36,988 nucleotides of DNA from Oscillatoria sp. SIO1A7 (GCA_010672965.1 JAAHFN010000065.1:1-36988); one strand, 5' to 3'; counted from the first letter of the stretch, positions 1 to 8,039 are shown. Numbers and translations: made by a program. Notes: generated by a model not told the origin, from the sequence alone.

Positions 1-96
1 TGGGGTTCCCCGTGCCCGCCCCGGGAGCGTCTGGGGCGGCCGGGGCGGGCACGGGGAACCCCTACAAATATTGTAAATGTTTAACCGGATCGATCT
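1..96. repeat. Palindromic MITE-like element (family 1), left part cut by window edge
   Basis: A GC-rich palindrome whose arms begin with ggggttccccgtgcccgccc and end with the complement, around a short asymmetric centre. It is followed by an AT-rich tail ending in ttaaccggat. The same core in opposite orientation, with the same kind of tail, occurs at 6891-7024. No coding capacity is seen. Confidence 0.8.
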
Positions 97-234
97 AAGC
101 AACAGAGAGATTTGTCACCGTCCTAACCAAGCGCGTGTAGTGCTATATTATCATTCTCAATTTACATTGAATTTTCCAGATTCAAGCTGCTGCCACAGTC
201 AATACCTTCGCCAAAATCAAAAATCCCTTGATTT

Positions 235-309
235 GTAGGGAGCGGCCCGGGAACGAAGCCCAACGTAGGGATTGGTATAGTTGGGTTTCGTTCCCGGGCC
301 GCTCCCTAC
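235..309. repeat. Perfect-arm palindrome downstream of the phosphoesterase gene
   Basis: The arm gtagggagcggcccgggaac is repeated inverted at the right end, around a loop of roughly 20 bases. It lies just beyond the stop of the minus-strand phosphoesterase, so transcripts leaving that gene would fold here. It could act as a terminator-like hairpin, but no T-run follows the stem. The gtaggg/ccctac ends resemble the cores of the family-1 elements. Confidence 0.75.
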
Positions 310-386
310 ATTCACACACAATTTTAGCAACAGGGGCGATCGCACCAAATTTCATTCCTCCGCTTGCCACAGGAATTCGGTGCGGC

Positions 387-1199
387 TCATCGCTGACAGA
401 CATGACTCGGATCGTCTGCCCGTTCCGCAAACTCCATCCCTCTTGCCAACCGCCATGCAAAGATTGGCGGCAGACCCTTGGCAATGATGTCGGCGCAGGT
501 TTTTTCATAGTCGTAGGGCACTTCTCTGAGTTCTACCTGTACTGTATCGGTGTCATAGAGGACATAGGTTGCATTAGGGCGACCATGCCGAGGTTCTCCC
601 ACCGATCCTGCGTTAATCACTAGCTTCAGCGGCACCTGAGTCTGAGCGATCGCTTCCTCTCTATCTGGTTGTCGAACCCGAATGCTCAAGTTACCATCTT
701 CGAGAGTCCGTACATAGGGCACATGGGTGTGACCGCAGAAAAGCACCTCGGCATTAGCGGATAAGACTCGCTCCAATGCCGCAAAGCCATCCATGCTGGG
801 CAGCAGGTATTCGTGTTGGCTATTGGGACTGCCATGCACAAAGCAAAGATTATCCAGTCGCAGGGTCATCGGCAGTGTTGCCAGATACTCGCGCACCTCT
901 GGATGAATAACGTTGTTTGTCCATTCATGAGCCACTCGTCCTCGCTGCTCCGCGAGCTGAGAAGGGTAACTGCATTCGCAGGCATTCAAACCTTCGACAA
1001 TATCTTCGTCCCAGCAGCCCTGACAGGTGGGAATATCGAGGGCGCGAATCATATCGACGACGGCATTGGGATGGGGACCATAACCGACTAGATCCCCCAG
1101 GCAATAAATCTGGTCTGCCTTTTGAGCGTCGATATCAGATAACACTGCATTCAATGCTTCATAGTTGCCATGAATGCAGGAAATGACGGCGAGTTTCAT
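387..1199 (-). CDS. Calcineurin-like metallophosphoesterase (YfcE/diadenosine-tetraphosphatase type)
   Basis: A 270-residue cytosolic metallophosphoesterase. The N-terminus carries SCIHGNYEAL (a variant of the D-x-H metal motif, with Cys where Asp is usual), then LGDLVGYGPHPN (GD motif), FVHGSP and the C-terminal metal motif CGHTHVPY, with INAGSVGEPRHGRP near residue 200. This order is typical of small phosphodiesterases or protein phosphatases of the family; the substrate cannot be read from sequence. Its ATG overlaps the stop of the upstream GTPase-like gene as ATGA, so the two are probably translationally coupled. A broken second copy lies at 4044-4301. Catalysis is expected, though the Cys in place of the first metal-ligand Asp (SCIHG rather than SDIHG) deserves a check; the same Cys is in the second copy. 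Confidence 0.88.
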   Translation of the reverse strand: MKLAVISCIHGNYEALNAVLSDIDAQKADQIYCLGDLVGYGPHPNAVVDMIRALDIPTCQGCWDEDIVEGLNACECSYPSQLAEQRGRVAHEWTNNVIHPEVREYLATLPMTLRLDNLCFVHGSPNSQHEYLLPSMDGFAALERVLSANAEVLFCGHTHVPYVRTLEDGNLSIRVRQPDREEAIAQTQVPLKLVINAGSVGEPRHGRPNATYVLYDTDTVQVELREVPYDYEKTCADIIAKGLPPIFAWRLARGMEFAERADDPSHVCQR

Positions 1200-1984
1200 G
1201 TCAGGCTACTCTCCTCTTGGTTGGTTTCACTAGCCATTATAGCTTTGTATTGTTCCTGATAGTGGGCGATCGCGTCATCGGACAAACAGCCAGCCACTAA
1301 GGTTTCGGCAATAATTTTCTTTTCCAAGTTCCAGCCCACAACCTCAATGCCACTGAAGCGTTCGGGGCGGCCCTCTAGCCAGCGAGGAATAGCCAATTCG
1401 CTGTATTCAATTCCGGACAAGCCTTTGACAAAATCAATGTAGAAGGCTCGACCATCCGGCAGTTCAAAAATCCCCTTAGCTCGCTGCACCTGTCCGTAAG
1501 CGTCCCCGGTCAGTTCTATCAAAATATCGTCTAGGCTTGGTGGGTCAAAGACTCTTCCTGTCAAAGGCGCAGACCATAATTCTGGTAAGTTGTCGGAACC
1601 AAACATCGCGATGTCATTGCCGAAAATTACCTCGTCAGCCCAGTCGTGCCATTCCGATGTTTGCAAACCCGATGGCACGACGGCGACCCTATGGCAGGGC
1701 ACCGACGCGAGTAATGGTGATGTCAAATCCAGGTGAAAGCCTAGCTCCAGATAGACCAAAGCTTCGTCTGGCTCTTTGGCGAAAATTTCCGGCGTTCGAT
1801 CCTCGGGAAGCAATTGCACCCAGGGAAAGCGATAGGCAATCCGCGCTATATCCACCGAACCCGCTCCCATCCCCGGACAGCAGTAAAACAGAGGACGATC
1901 CTGGTTCGAGAGAAACTGACTCATCCAGGTGGTTTTGCCACTACCAGGCGGCCCTGCGATCGCAATTAACGTCATGGAGCCCAT
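1196..1984 (-). CDS. P-loop GTPase/ATPase, CobW-like, copy 1
   Basis: A 262-residue protein with an N-terminal Walker A, GPPGSGKTTW, at about residues 11-20, followed by a Rossmann-like P-loop domain. The C-terminal part (SGIEVVGWNLEKK) resembles the accessory domain of CobW/COG0523 proteins, but the canonical C-x-C-C metal motif is not evident, so CobW membership is tentative. The frame stays open upstream to 2221. I chose the ATG at 1984 because it sits 9 bases after AAGG and is shared with the second copy; 1975 is the alternative. The stop overlaps the phosphoesterase start (ATGA). The copy at 4298-5086 differs at 6 of 262 residues. A remnant of a divergent oxidoreductase gene lies upstream, so this pair was once divergent from such a gene, as at 8.8-9.2 kb. 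Confidence 0.8.
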   Translation of the reverse strand: MGSMTLIAIAGPPGSGKTTWMSQFLSNQDRPLFYCCPGMGAGSVDIARIAYRFPWVQLLPEDRTPEIFAKEPDEALVYLELGFHLDLTSPLLASVPCHRVAVVPSGLQTSEWHDWADEVIFGNDIAMFGSDNLPELWSAPLTGRVFDPPSLDDILIELTGDAYGQVQRAKGIFELPDGRAFYIDFVKGLSGIEYSELAIPRWLEGRPERFSGIEVVGWNLEKKIIAETLVAGCLSDDAIAHYQEQYKAIMASETNQEESSLT

Positions 1985-2035
1985 TGAGTCTTGCCTTAAA
2001 ATAGAGTTACAGAAAGTAGAATAATAATCATTATA

Positions 2036-2156
2036 GGTGAATTGAACGGCACTGGAAAGCGATCTTGTAAGACGGCCTCCTAAAGTGGAACGGTAGATAT
2101 TGCGATCGTTGGTGCAGGCCCTCAAGGCGTTAACATTGGTGACGCATTTGTTGCAT
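2036..2156 (+). pseudogene. Decayed 5' end of FAD/NAD(P) oxidoreductase (copy-1 remnant)
   Basis: These bases align, with small deletions, to the leader and first ~35 codons of the intact oxidoreductase at 9111-10367. Shared words include gtgaattgaacggcactgga and ggtgcaggccctca. The ATG is lost and the frame is broken. Homology stops abruptly near 2156. It shows that this copy of the GTPase gene once faced the oxidoreductase. Confidence 0.8.
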
Positions 2157-2224
2157 AGCCATCGATTAGCGAGCCGGAAGGAGCGATCGCGCTTTGTCAA
2201 ATAAAATCCGCCCCATATCAATCG

Positions 2225-2297
2225 CTAACCAATCGGGGCAGCCACTGTCTTGACTGCCCCTACAGGATTATTGCGGCAACTACGCGGATTTGAGATA
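2225..2297. repeat. Truncated family-1 palindromic element
   Basis: The sequence ccctacaggattattgcggc followed by aactacgcggatttgagat matches the right half of the element at 13579-13723. The arm ggcagccactgtcttgactgcccc is a short imperfect hairpin. The left end is missing. Confidence 0.55.
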
Positions 2298-2300
2298 GGA

Positions 2301-2376
2301 ACTCAAAACCTAAAACTTAAAACTCAAAACTCACTTGCTAAGAACTTAAAACTCAAAACTTAAAACTTAAAACTCT
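2301..2376. repeat. AAAACTCAAAACTTAAAACT short-period repeat
   Basis: Period ~10 repeats of aaaactc/aaaactt. The same array type occurs at 12203-12402, 34363-34396 and 35777-35813, and inside the coding region of the second histidine kinase (31860-31945). Its last bases provide the stop codon of the adjacent iscS scrap. Confidence 0.8.
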
Positions 2377-2493
2377 TTTCGCCGCAGGGATTGGATGGTG
2401 GCGATCGCCTGCGCCGCTAGCTTATCTATTTCTGCTTCAGTATTAAAGCGACCAATCCCAAAGCGCACCGAAGCAGAGGCCAGTTGTTTTGAT
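2367..2493 (-). pseudogene. 3' fragment of a cysteine desulfurase (iscS) paralogue
   Basis: Read on the minus strand this encodes [17 protein letters not shown] and then LAAQAIATIQSLR before TAA, the C-terminal ~40 residues of IscS/NifS. The intact gene at 12388-13551 has the same region ([24 protein letters not shown]), but the DNA has diverged noticeably. It therefore derives from a paralogue or an old copy. The fragment begins directly after the threonyl-tRNA synthetase scrap, in a different frame. Confidence 0.85.
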
Positions 2494-2645
2494 AGGCCAA
2501 CACATGGAACGGGCAATTCATGGGTTTGAGTTGATACTGTTGCGCCTCAACTTCAATGGGATCGAACATATTCTCCTGGTAGAAATCCACATGCCCCGAA
2601 GTCTTCCACAACTCCAAATTCGCCACATGGGGAGTATATATAGCG
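2494..2645 (-). pseudogene. Internal fragment of threonyl-tRNA synthetase gene
   Basis: Minus-strand translation gives [19 protein letters not shown] followed by NMFDPIEVE and [14 protein letters not shown]. This is the class II motif region of the ThrRS catalytic core, with the zinc-ligand cysteine in MNCPFH. Only ~50 residues survive, with no start, no C-terminus and no rest of the enzyme nearby. It is fused out of frame to the iscS tail. It is a gene scrap, not a functional enzyme. Confidence 0.88.
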
Positions 2646-2648
2646 AGC

Positions 2649-2758
2649 CTAAATGGGTTGTGTAAAGATAGACAGGTATTTAAAGCGACTAAAACCCTTG
2701 CTGGTCAAGGGCTTCAGCCTCGTAAGATAGCCGTATTATATTTACACAACTCATTTAG
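2649..2758. repeat. 110-bp MITE-like element with 22-bp terminal inverted repeats
   Basis: The left end ctaaatgggttgtgtaaaga is repeated inverted at the right end (ctaaatgagttgtgtaaata), with 2 mismatches over 22 bp. The interior contains another small palindrome, cccttgctggtcaaggg. It abuts the thrS fragment. No transposase is present. A GC-richer stretch of unknown origin follows to ~2900. Confidence 0.65.
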
Positions 2759-2904
2759 ACGCACTATAACAGATCGTACCGGGCTGCCAGATGAGCCGAA
2801 CGCCCGGAACCCTCGATCCCCAACCGCTTCCACCGGAAAGAAGACAGAGTCGAGTACGAGGGTTCCGAGAACGTCGAGCATTGAACGCCCCTCACTGCAC
2901 ATGA

Positions 2905-3687
2905 CTACTTGTAGTTGCAGTCGCGGAAGATCGTTACCTCCAAAGATTTAATGTTATAAATCTCTTCTTTCTCAGCGCGATACAGATACAAACGGAGCCC
3001 TTCTTCTCCTTTCAAGCGATCTGTGAACCAAAATGATGTGGAATAACCACCGTCAAGTGCAGAAGAGCAAATGCCAACTAGATTACGACGGGGACCAGGC
3101 TCAACTTGAGCCAAGGTAATATCGAAAATTTGCGGCCAACGAACATGATTCCGATCGTCAATCTGTGCTTGTGTGGCATCTAAACCTGTCGGTGGGATGG
3201 GAGTTGGGCTCTGTAGTACACTGCCTCGAACTTCTCCTTCCATCCCCAGGTAAGCGCCTTGACCGCCGAATCCACTGTCATTGTTAGCATTGTTGTCATA
3301 GCTGGTAGGATCCTGAATCTGGATACCATAAGCATATCGTCCATCAGCAACCATGATCGACATGGGATCTTTAGGCGCATTCCGATTATTATTCCTGAGA
3401 GGGGCAGGATTATTGTGTTCCAGAATGGCTTGTATTTTTACCGTAAAGGCATCATTCTTATCGAGTATCTCACCCGGTATTAGACTAACCCAGAGAATAT
3501 TTTCGTAATCCCTCGAATCATCTTCTATCTCTAATACCAATTCCGCGCCATCCGGTTTTCTTGCATTCCAAGTAGCCTTATTAAGTAGCCATTGAGGAGT
3601 CATTAATTTGTGATAGACTACTTCACCATACGAAGGTTTTTCTGGAGTAACGGTTTTTGGTTGAGGGTTGGCAACACTAGATGTCAT
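2905..3687 (-). CDS. Hypothetical 260-residue protein
   Basis: I do not recognise the family. The protein has no signal peptide and no membrane segment. It begins with a Pro/Lys-rich, probably disordered N-terminus (about residues 1-20), followed by what looks like a beta-rich globular domain with many Asn, Asp and Gly residues (NNNRNAP, YDNNANNDSGFGGQGAY). The closing segments GGYSTSFWFTDRL and LRLYLYRAEKEE look like beta strands. Composition suggests a soluble beta-sandwich, but that is inference. The start has only a weak GAGA-type ribosome site. It is flanked by the two copies of the GTPase/phosphoesterase segment and may have travelled with the rearrangement. Confidence 0.6.
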   Translation of the reverse strand: MTSSVANPQPKTVTPEKPSYGEVVYHKLMTPQWLLNKATWNARKPDGAELVLEIEDDSRDYENILWVSLIPGEILDKNDAFTVKIQAILEHNNPAPLRNNNRNAPKDPMSIMVADGRYAYGIQIQDPTSYDNNANNDSGFGGQGAYLGMEGEVRGSVLQSPTPIPPTGLDATQAQIDDRNHVRWPQIFDITLAQVEPGPRRNLVGICSSALDGGYSTSFWFTDRLKGEEGLRLYLYRAEKEEIYNIKSLEVTIFRDCNYK

Positions 3688-4021
3688 GGTAGCAATCTCA
3701 TAATTATCTTATTGGTCAAGCTAAGCTGTCGCGCATTTAGATTGGGTGTGAGCGGGACCAATAAATGGCGTAAACGTCCGTTCGTTCGGGGATTTCGCCC
3801 GCTATACGGATTGCCGATTTAAATGCGCAACAGCTTACAATACAATATAATACCCCAAAAGGTCGATTGATATTAAGAATTATTAAGACTGCTTCCCAGT
3901 CTATAGCAGTATGACTGAAACCCTGCTTGAGACTGGCTTCTGTCTGGAAGTAGAGGACGACTGACTTCACTTTGCTATAGAGCGTTGGCTTGCCTGTGCG
4001 GAGCGCGTAATGCTTGTCCCA
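3688..4021. other. Intergenic spacer between orphan gene and copy 2
   Basis: AT-rich sequence without a convincing gene. It may hold the promoter of the minus-strand orphan gene. The right boundary is the point near 4022 where near-identity with copy 1 (329 onward) begins. Confidence 0.5.
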
Positions 4022-4043
4022 ACAGGGGCGATCGCACCAAATT

Positions 4044-4301
4044 TCATTCCTCCGCTTGCCACAGGAATCGGTGCCCGCTCATCGCTGACACACGTGACTC
4101 GGATCGTCTGCCCGTTCCGCAAACTCCATCCCCCGCGCCAACCGCCATGCAAAAATCGACGACGGCATTGGGATGGGGACCATAACCGACTAGATCCCCC
4201 AGGCAATAAATTTGGTCTGCCTTTTGAGCGTCGATATCAGATAACACTGCATTCAATGCTTCATAGTTGCCATGTATGCAGGAAATGACGGCGAGTTTCA
4301 T
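4044..4301 (-). pseudogene. Truncated, frameshifted second copy of the metallophosphoesterase
   Basis: The first ~49 residues (through GYGPHPNAVVD) are the same as in the full gene at 387-1199. About 590 bp corresponding to 462-1052 are then missing, and the original 3' end is joined one base out of frame, giving a new tail FCMAVGAGDG. The GHTH metal motif is lost, so the product cannot be a working phosphoesterase. Its ATG still overlaps the stop of GTPase copy 2. Similarity to copy 1 continues past the stop to about 4022. Confidence 0.9.
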
Positions 4302-5086
4302 GTCAGGCTACTCTCCTCTTGGTTGGTTTCACTAGCCATTATAGCTTTGTACTGTTCCTGATAGTGGGCGATCGCGTCATCGGACAAAGACCCAGCCACT
4401 AAGGTTTCGGCAATAATTTTCTTTTCCAAGTTCCAGCCCACGACCTCAATGCCACTGAAGCGTTCGGGACGGCCCTCTAGCCAGCGAGGAATAGCCAATT
4501 CGCTGTATTCAATTCCGGACAAGCCTTTGACAAAATCAACGTAGAAGGCTCGACCATCCGGCAGTTCAAAAATCCCCTTAGCTCGCTGCACCTGTCCGTA
4601 AGCTTCCCCGGTCAGTTCTATCAAAATATCGTCTAGGCTTGGTGGGTCAAAGACTCTTCCTGTCAAAGGCGCAGACCATAACTCTGGTAAGTTGTCGGAA
4701 CCAAACATCGCGATGTCATTGCCGAAAATTACCTCGTCAGCCCAGTCGTGCCATTCCGATGTTTGCAAACCCGATGGTACGACGGCGACCCGATGGCAGG
4801 GCAACGATGCGAGTAATGGTGATGTCAAATCCAGGTGAAAGCCTAGCTCCAGATAGACTAAAGCCTGGTCTGGCTCTTTGGCGAAAATTTCCGGCGTTCG
4901 ATCCTCGCGAAGCAATTGCACCCAGGGAAAGCGATAGGCAATCCGCGCTATATCCACCGAACCCGCTCCCATCCCCGGACAGCAGTAAAACAAAGGACGA
5001 TCCTGGTTCGAGAGAAACTGACTCATCCAGGTGGTTTTGCCACTACCAGGCGGCCCTGCTATCGCAATTAACGTCATCGAGCCCAT
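4298..5086 (-). CDS. P-loop GTPase/ATPase, CobW-like, copy 2
   Basis: Intact 262-residue duplicate of 1196-1984 with the same Walker A (GPPGSGKTTW), the same start context and the same ATGA junction to the downstream, now broken, phosphoesterase. The six differences (P/R, E/Q, V/L, D/E, I/V and C/S) are mostly conservative and leave the P-loop untouched, which suggests a recent duplication or gene conversion under continuing constraint. The frame is open upstream to 5203, but that stretch is promoter-like and carries the scrap of the divergent oxidoreductase. Confidence 0.8.
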   Translation of the reverse strand: MGSMTLIAIAGPPGSGKTTWMSQFLSNQDRPLFYCCPGMGAGSVDIARIAYRFPWVQLLREDRTPEIFAKEPDQALVYLELGFHLDLTSPLLASLPCHRVAVVPSGLQTSEWHDWADEVIFGNDIAMFGSDNLPELWSAPLTGRVFDPPSLDDILIELTGEAYGQVQRAKGIFELPDGRAFYVDFVKGLSGIEYSELAIPRWLEGRPERFSGIEVVGWNLEKKIIAETLVAGSLSDDAIAHYQEQYKAIMASETNQEESSLT

Positions 5087-5135
5087 TGAGTCTTGCCTTA
5101 AAATAGAGTTACAGAAAATAGAATAGTAATCATTA

Positions 5136-5345
5136 TAGGTGAATTGAACGGCACTGGAAAGTGATGTGCAATTGGAATACGGCCCCCTATGGAACGGAGG
5201 CAAGGTAGATATAGCACTACGCAGGTAGCGAGCGGCTGTTACTAATTGTCAAACCCAGACAACAACGGACTTTCTTATTTTATTTGTTCCCCGTTCCCTG
5301 TTCCCTGCTATATTGCCATCATTGGTGCAGATCCTAGGCGGGTAT
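5136..5345 (+). pseudogene. Scrambled 5' remnant of the FAD/NAD(P) oxidoreductase (copy 2)
   Basis: The words gaattgaacggcactggaaa, aaggtagatata and, at about 5308, attgccatcattggtgcagatcct match the leader and the FAD-binding start of the gene at 9111, separated by unrelated sequence. No reading frame survives. Confidence 0.65.
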
Positions 5346-5395
5346 TATCCCTAAGATGGAGAAGCATAGATCCATCTGACCCGTAATAAGTGCTT

Positions 5396-5821
5396 ATGGA
5401 TATTACAAAAGTTCCATTTATACAGAAAGCTGGTATCCGATACGATCGCTCAGGAATTCTTAATCTTGAGTTTTGCAAATCCATTCATAATCATGTAGGA
5501 ACCATTCACGCAAGCGCTCAGTTTGCTCTTGCTGAAACTGCTAGTGGGGATTGTTTGCAATCGCTTTGTCCAGAATTATCCGATAAAGTCTTTGCCATAT
5601 TACGCGAAGCCAAAGTAAAGTATAGACAACCAGCAGAAAAATCTGTATCAGCATATTCATCTGTTGATGATGATTCTATATCTGTATTTCGAGATCGGCT
5701 TGCTAGAAAAGGCAGAAGCACGATTGAAATAGCTGTTGAAATTAGAGACCTGGATGGCACTGTCACCTGTTCGGGTATATTTAAGTGGTTTGTGCAAACA
5801 ATATCCGGTGACTCGGAATAA
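5396..5821 (+). CDS. Hotdog-fold protein (DUF4442/PaaI-type thioesterase-like)
   Basis: A 141-residue soluble protein. The segment NHVGTIHASAQFALAETASG (about residues 32-51) is the central helix region of the hotdog fold as seen in DUF4442/YiiD-C and PaaI-like proteins, where an acyl-CoA thioester would bind. The C-terminal strands IEIAVEIRDLDGTVTCSG fit the closing beta sheet. Thioesterase activity is inference. A GTG at 5390 is an alternative start. The AraC-type gene begins 22 bases downstream on the same strand, so the two probably form a transcription unit. Confidence 0.72.
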   Translation: MDITKVPFIQKAGIRYDRSGILNLEFCKSIHNHVGTIHASAQFALAETASGDCLQSLCPELSDKVFAILREAKVKYRQPAEKSVSAYSSVDDDSISVFRDRLARKGRSTIEIAVEIRDLDGTVTCSGIFKWFVQTISGDSE

Positions 5822-5843
5822 CCAGATTGTCCTACAAGTAAGG

Positions 5844-6734
5844 ATGTCTCAAAATCCAATTGCAATTACGAATAGTCAAGAGAGCGATCGCATTTTCGCA
5901 AATCGGCCAATCTTGTCAAGTCAGTCATTGGGTTGGCAAGGGATTGAAGTGAAATATCGCCAAATGCCTGGGATGGCAATGCCAGAGATGTATGCCCCTT
6001 GGCACAATATCACCTTTCTATGCAGTATGCGTCCTGGCTCTAAATTGGTGCGACGCTCCGGCGGAAAACAGTGGGTCAATTCAGCACAAGTGGGTGAAGC
6101 CATTATTATTCCAGCCACAATGAGCTACGGTGGCGAGTGGGAAAAAGAGATTGAAACCCTCACCTTAATGTTAGATGCAGACACTTTTGCTGGAGTCATT
6201 GACGAATCGCAGGATGCGACTAATGTAGAAATTATTCCTCAGCTTGTACAAGTCGATCCGTTACTCTATCACCTTGGATTAGGTCTAAAGAATATTTTGG
6301 AGTCAGGAGGAGAAGGTCAGCGGCTTTATGCCGAGAGCCTTACCCATACCTTGATGGTGCATATCTTACAGCATTACACGACTCGTGTCACCGATCCTAA
6401 AACCTATAGTGATGGTTTAGCGAAGGTGAAGCTTCAGCTCGTGTTGGACTACATCGAAGGTCATTTGGATCGGGACTTAGGACTAAAAGACTTGGCGAGT
6501 CTAGTCCAGCTCAGTCCCCATTACTTTTCCCATTTGTTTAAGCAGTCTGTAGGCATTGCCCCTCATCAATATGTGCTGCAGCAACGAGTAGAACGGGCAA
6601 AACAGTTACTGAAACGATCGCACATGACCATCAGCGAGATAGCCTATGCGGTGGGATTTGCCAATCAAGCCCATTTGAATCGGCACTTTAAGCGCTTCAC
6701 TGGCATAACGCCAGGTGCCTTTCGGCGAGGATAG
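5844..6734 (+). CDS. AraC-family transcriptional regulator
   Basis: A 296-residue regulator: an N-terminal cupin-like sensing domain (about residues 20-170) and two C-terminal helix-turn-helix units (about 200-295). The signature is clear: LKDLASLVQLSPHYFSHLFK, then ISEIAYAVGFANQAHLNRHF and the closing FKRFTGITPGAFRR. The open frame begins at 5736 inside the preceding gene; the ATG at 5844 is preferred because it clears that gene and is preceded by AAGTAAGG. A short-chain dehydrogenase lies ~360 bp downstream, a common partner for such regulators; whether it is the target is inference. Confidence 0.9.
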   Translation: MSQNPIAITNSQESDRIFANRPILSSQSLGWQGIEVKYRQMPGMAMPEMYAPWHNITFLCSMRPGSKLVRRSGGKQWVNSAQVGEAIIIPATMSYGGEWEKEIETLTLMLDADTFAGVIDESQDATNVEIIPQLVQVDPLLYHLGLGLKNILESGGEGQRLYAESLTHTLMVHILQHYTTRVTDPKTYSDGLAKVKLQLVLDYIEGHLDRDLGLKDLASLVQLSPHYFSHLFKQSVGIAPHQYVLQQRVERAKQLLKRSHMTISEIAYAVGFANQAHLNRHFKRFTGITPGAFRRG

Positions 6735-6890
6735 CAAGAATAGATAAAAATATCTGAAGTTTGTGTAAGACAACTGTTTATTCCTTTTCACACAATGTAG
6801 ATATGTGAAGGAGAGTAGTCAATTATGTTGATTTTGCTTTGGAGTTAGGGGTGGGTTCCTGTAACTGTACCTGAGTTGCGATCGCACATG

Positions 6891-7024
6891 ATATGAAATC
6901 CGGTTAATTACTCATAAATAAATCCCGTAGGGGTTCCCCGTGCCCGCCCCGGCCGCCCCAGACGCTCCCGGGGCGGGCACGGGGAACCCCTACAAACTGT
7001 GACTGTTTAACCGGATTTGATATG
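6891..7024. repeat. Complete family-1 palindromic MITE-like element
   Basis: Outer ends atatgaaatccggtt and aaccggatttgatat are inverted repeats. Inside is the same GC-rich palindrome as at 1-64, but in reverse orientation. It fills most of the spacer between the AraC-type gene and the dehydrogenase. Confidence 0.85.
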
Positions 7025-7091
7025 ACTACCCTCGATCGCTTTTTTAAATCACTAATAGCGCGTCAATACCTATATTCAAACAAGAGATATT

Positions 7092-7838
7092 ATGAAGTTA
7101 TCCGGTCATAAAATTTTGATTACTGGCGGTAGTTCGGGAATTGGATTTGAGCTAGCCCGATCGCTGATTGCTCGCAATAACCAGGTTGCTATTTGCGGAC
7201 GCGATCGCCAAAAGCTAGCCAATGCCCGTGAATTACTGGGTGATGTCATTACGATTCAGAGCGATCTTGCGATCGCCAGCCAAATCCCAGAATTAGCCCA
7301 AAAAGCAGCCCAGCAGTTGGGTGGCCTCTCAATGCTGGTTAACAACGCTGGCATCCAACGAAATTTTCGTTTCAGTCAGTCAGAACCGACTCAAATAGGG
7401 GCTGCGATCGCTGAGGAAATACAGGTTAATTTGACCGCGTTAATCACCTTGACGGCAGCCTGTCTCCCCATACTAAAGCAAGCTGAATCGGCAGCGGTGC
7501 TGAATATTTCTTCAGGTTTAGCGATCGCACCGAAAGCCAGTGCCCCCGTGTATTGTGCTAGCAAAGCTGCCGTGCATAGCTTTTCTCAAACTTTGCGGTA
7601 TCAGCTAGAGGATGATATGCCGACCATCAAGGTGTTTGAAGCGATTCCGCCGTTAGTCGATACGCAAATGACCCAAGGTCGAGGCAAGGGTAAGATTTCG
7701 CCTCGGCAAGTTGCGGCTGAAACGTTACAAGGCATAGAGCGCGATCGGTATGAAATTCCCATTGGAAAAGTAAAACTGCTTCAGTTGATTCATCGCTTTG
7801 TCCCTGCGATCGCTGCCAAAATACTGCGTAACAGCTAA
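7092..7838 (+). CDS. Short-chain dehydrogenase/reductase, DltE-like
   Basis: A 248-residue classical SDR, cytosolic and NAD(P)-dependent. It shows the cofactor motif TGGSSGIG at about residues 11-18, CGRD after beta-2, NNAGI near residue 89 and the catalytic Ser (ISSG) with Y-C-A-S-K (about 153-157). Length and the opening MKLSGHKILITGG match the DltE/COG3967 subgroup; the substrate is unknown. The C-terminal ~10 codons ([10 protein letters not shown]) are duplicated as a DNA scrap at 8695-8729. Confidence 0.88.
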   Translation: MKLSGHKILITGGSSGIGFELARSLIARNNQVAICGRDRQKLANARELLGDVITIQSDLAIASQIPELAQKAAQQLGGLSMLVNNAGIQRNFRFSQSEPTQIGAAIAEEIQVNLTALITLTAACLPILKQAESAAVLNISSGLAIAPKASAPVYCASKAAVHSFSQTLRYQLEDDMPTIKVFEAIPPLVDTQMTQGRGKGKISPRQVAAETLQGIERDRYEIPIGKVKLLQLIHRFVPAIAAKILRNS

Positions 7839-7973
7839 ACAATCAATTAGCAACAATACACCCTGTACGGGTAGGTACGGGTAGGGGTAATTGATGAATT
7901 CCCCCTACATTTAGGGCGAATGCGTAAGTCCTGTTTACTATCGAGTTATATACCTATTCCCGGCTCCCCTGCA

Positions 7974-8039
7974 GATGGCGGGCTGATGGCGGGCTGATGG
8001 CGGGCTGATGGCGGGCTGATGGTGGGCAGATGGTGGGCT
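7974..8039. repeat. 11-bp tandem repeat, about six copies
   Basis: Unit tgatggcgggc, with the last two copies changed to tggtggg. It lies in a 465-bp gene-free stretch (7839-8303). The rest of that stretch shows only the motif gcgtaagtcctgttta, which recurs in other spacers, and no supported gene. Confidence 0.85.

Noticed and set aside
1537-2004. 155-residue plus-strand frame, also present in copy 2 (4639-5106)
   Set aside because: Fully antisense to the GTPase genes. It is conserved only because the DNA is duplicated, has low-complexity Arg/Pro composition and no ribosome site.
2658-2951. Possible gene in the GC-richer stretch after the 110-bp element
   Set aside because: Frames on both strands look non-coding (Arg/Ser/Pro-rich) and no family is recognised. 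It may be another gene scrap, but I cannot name it.
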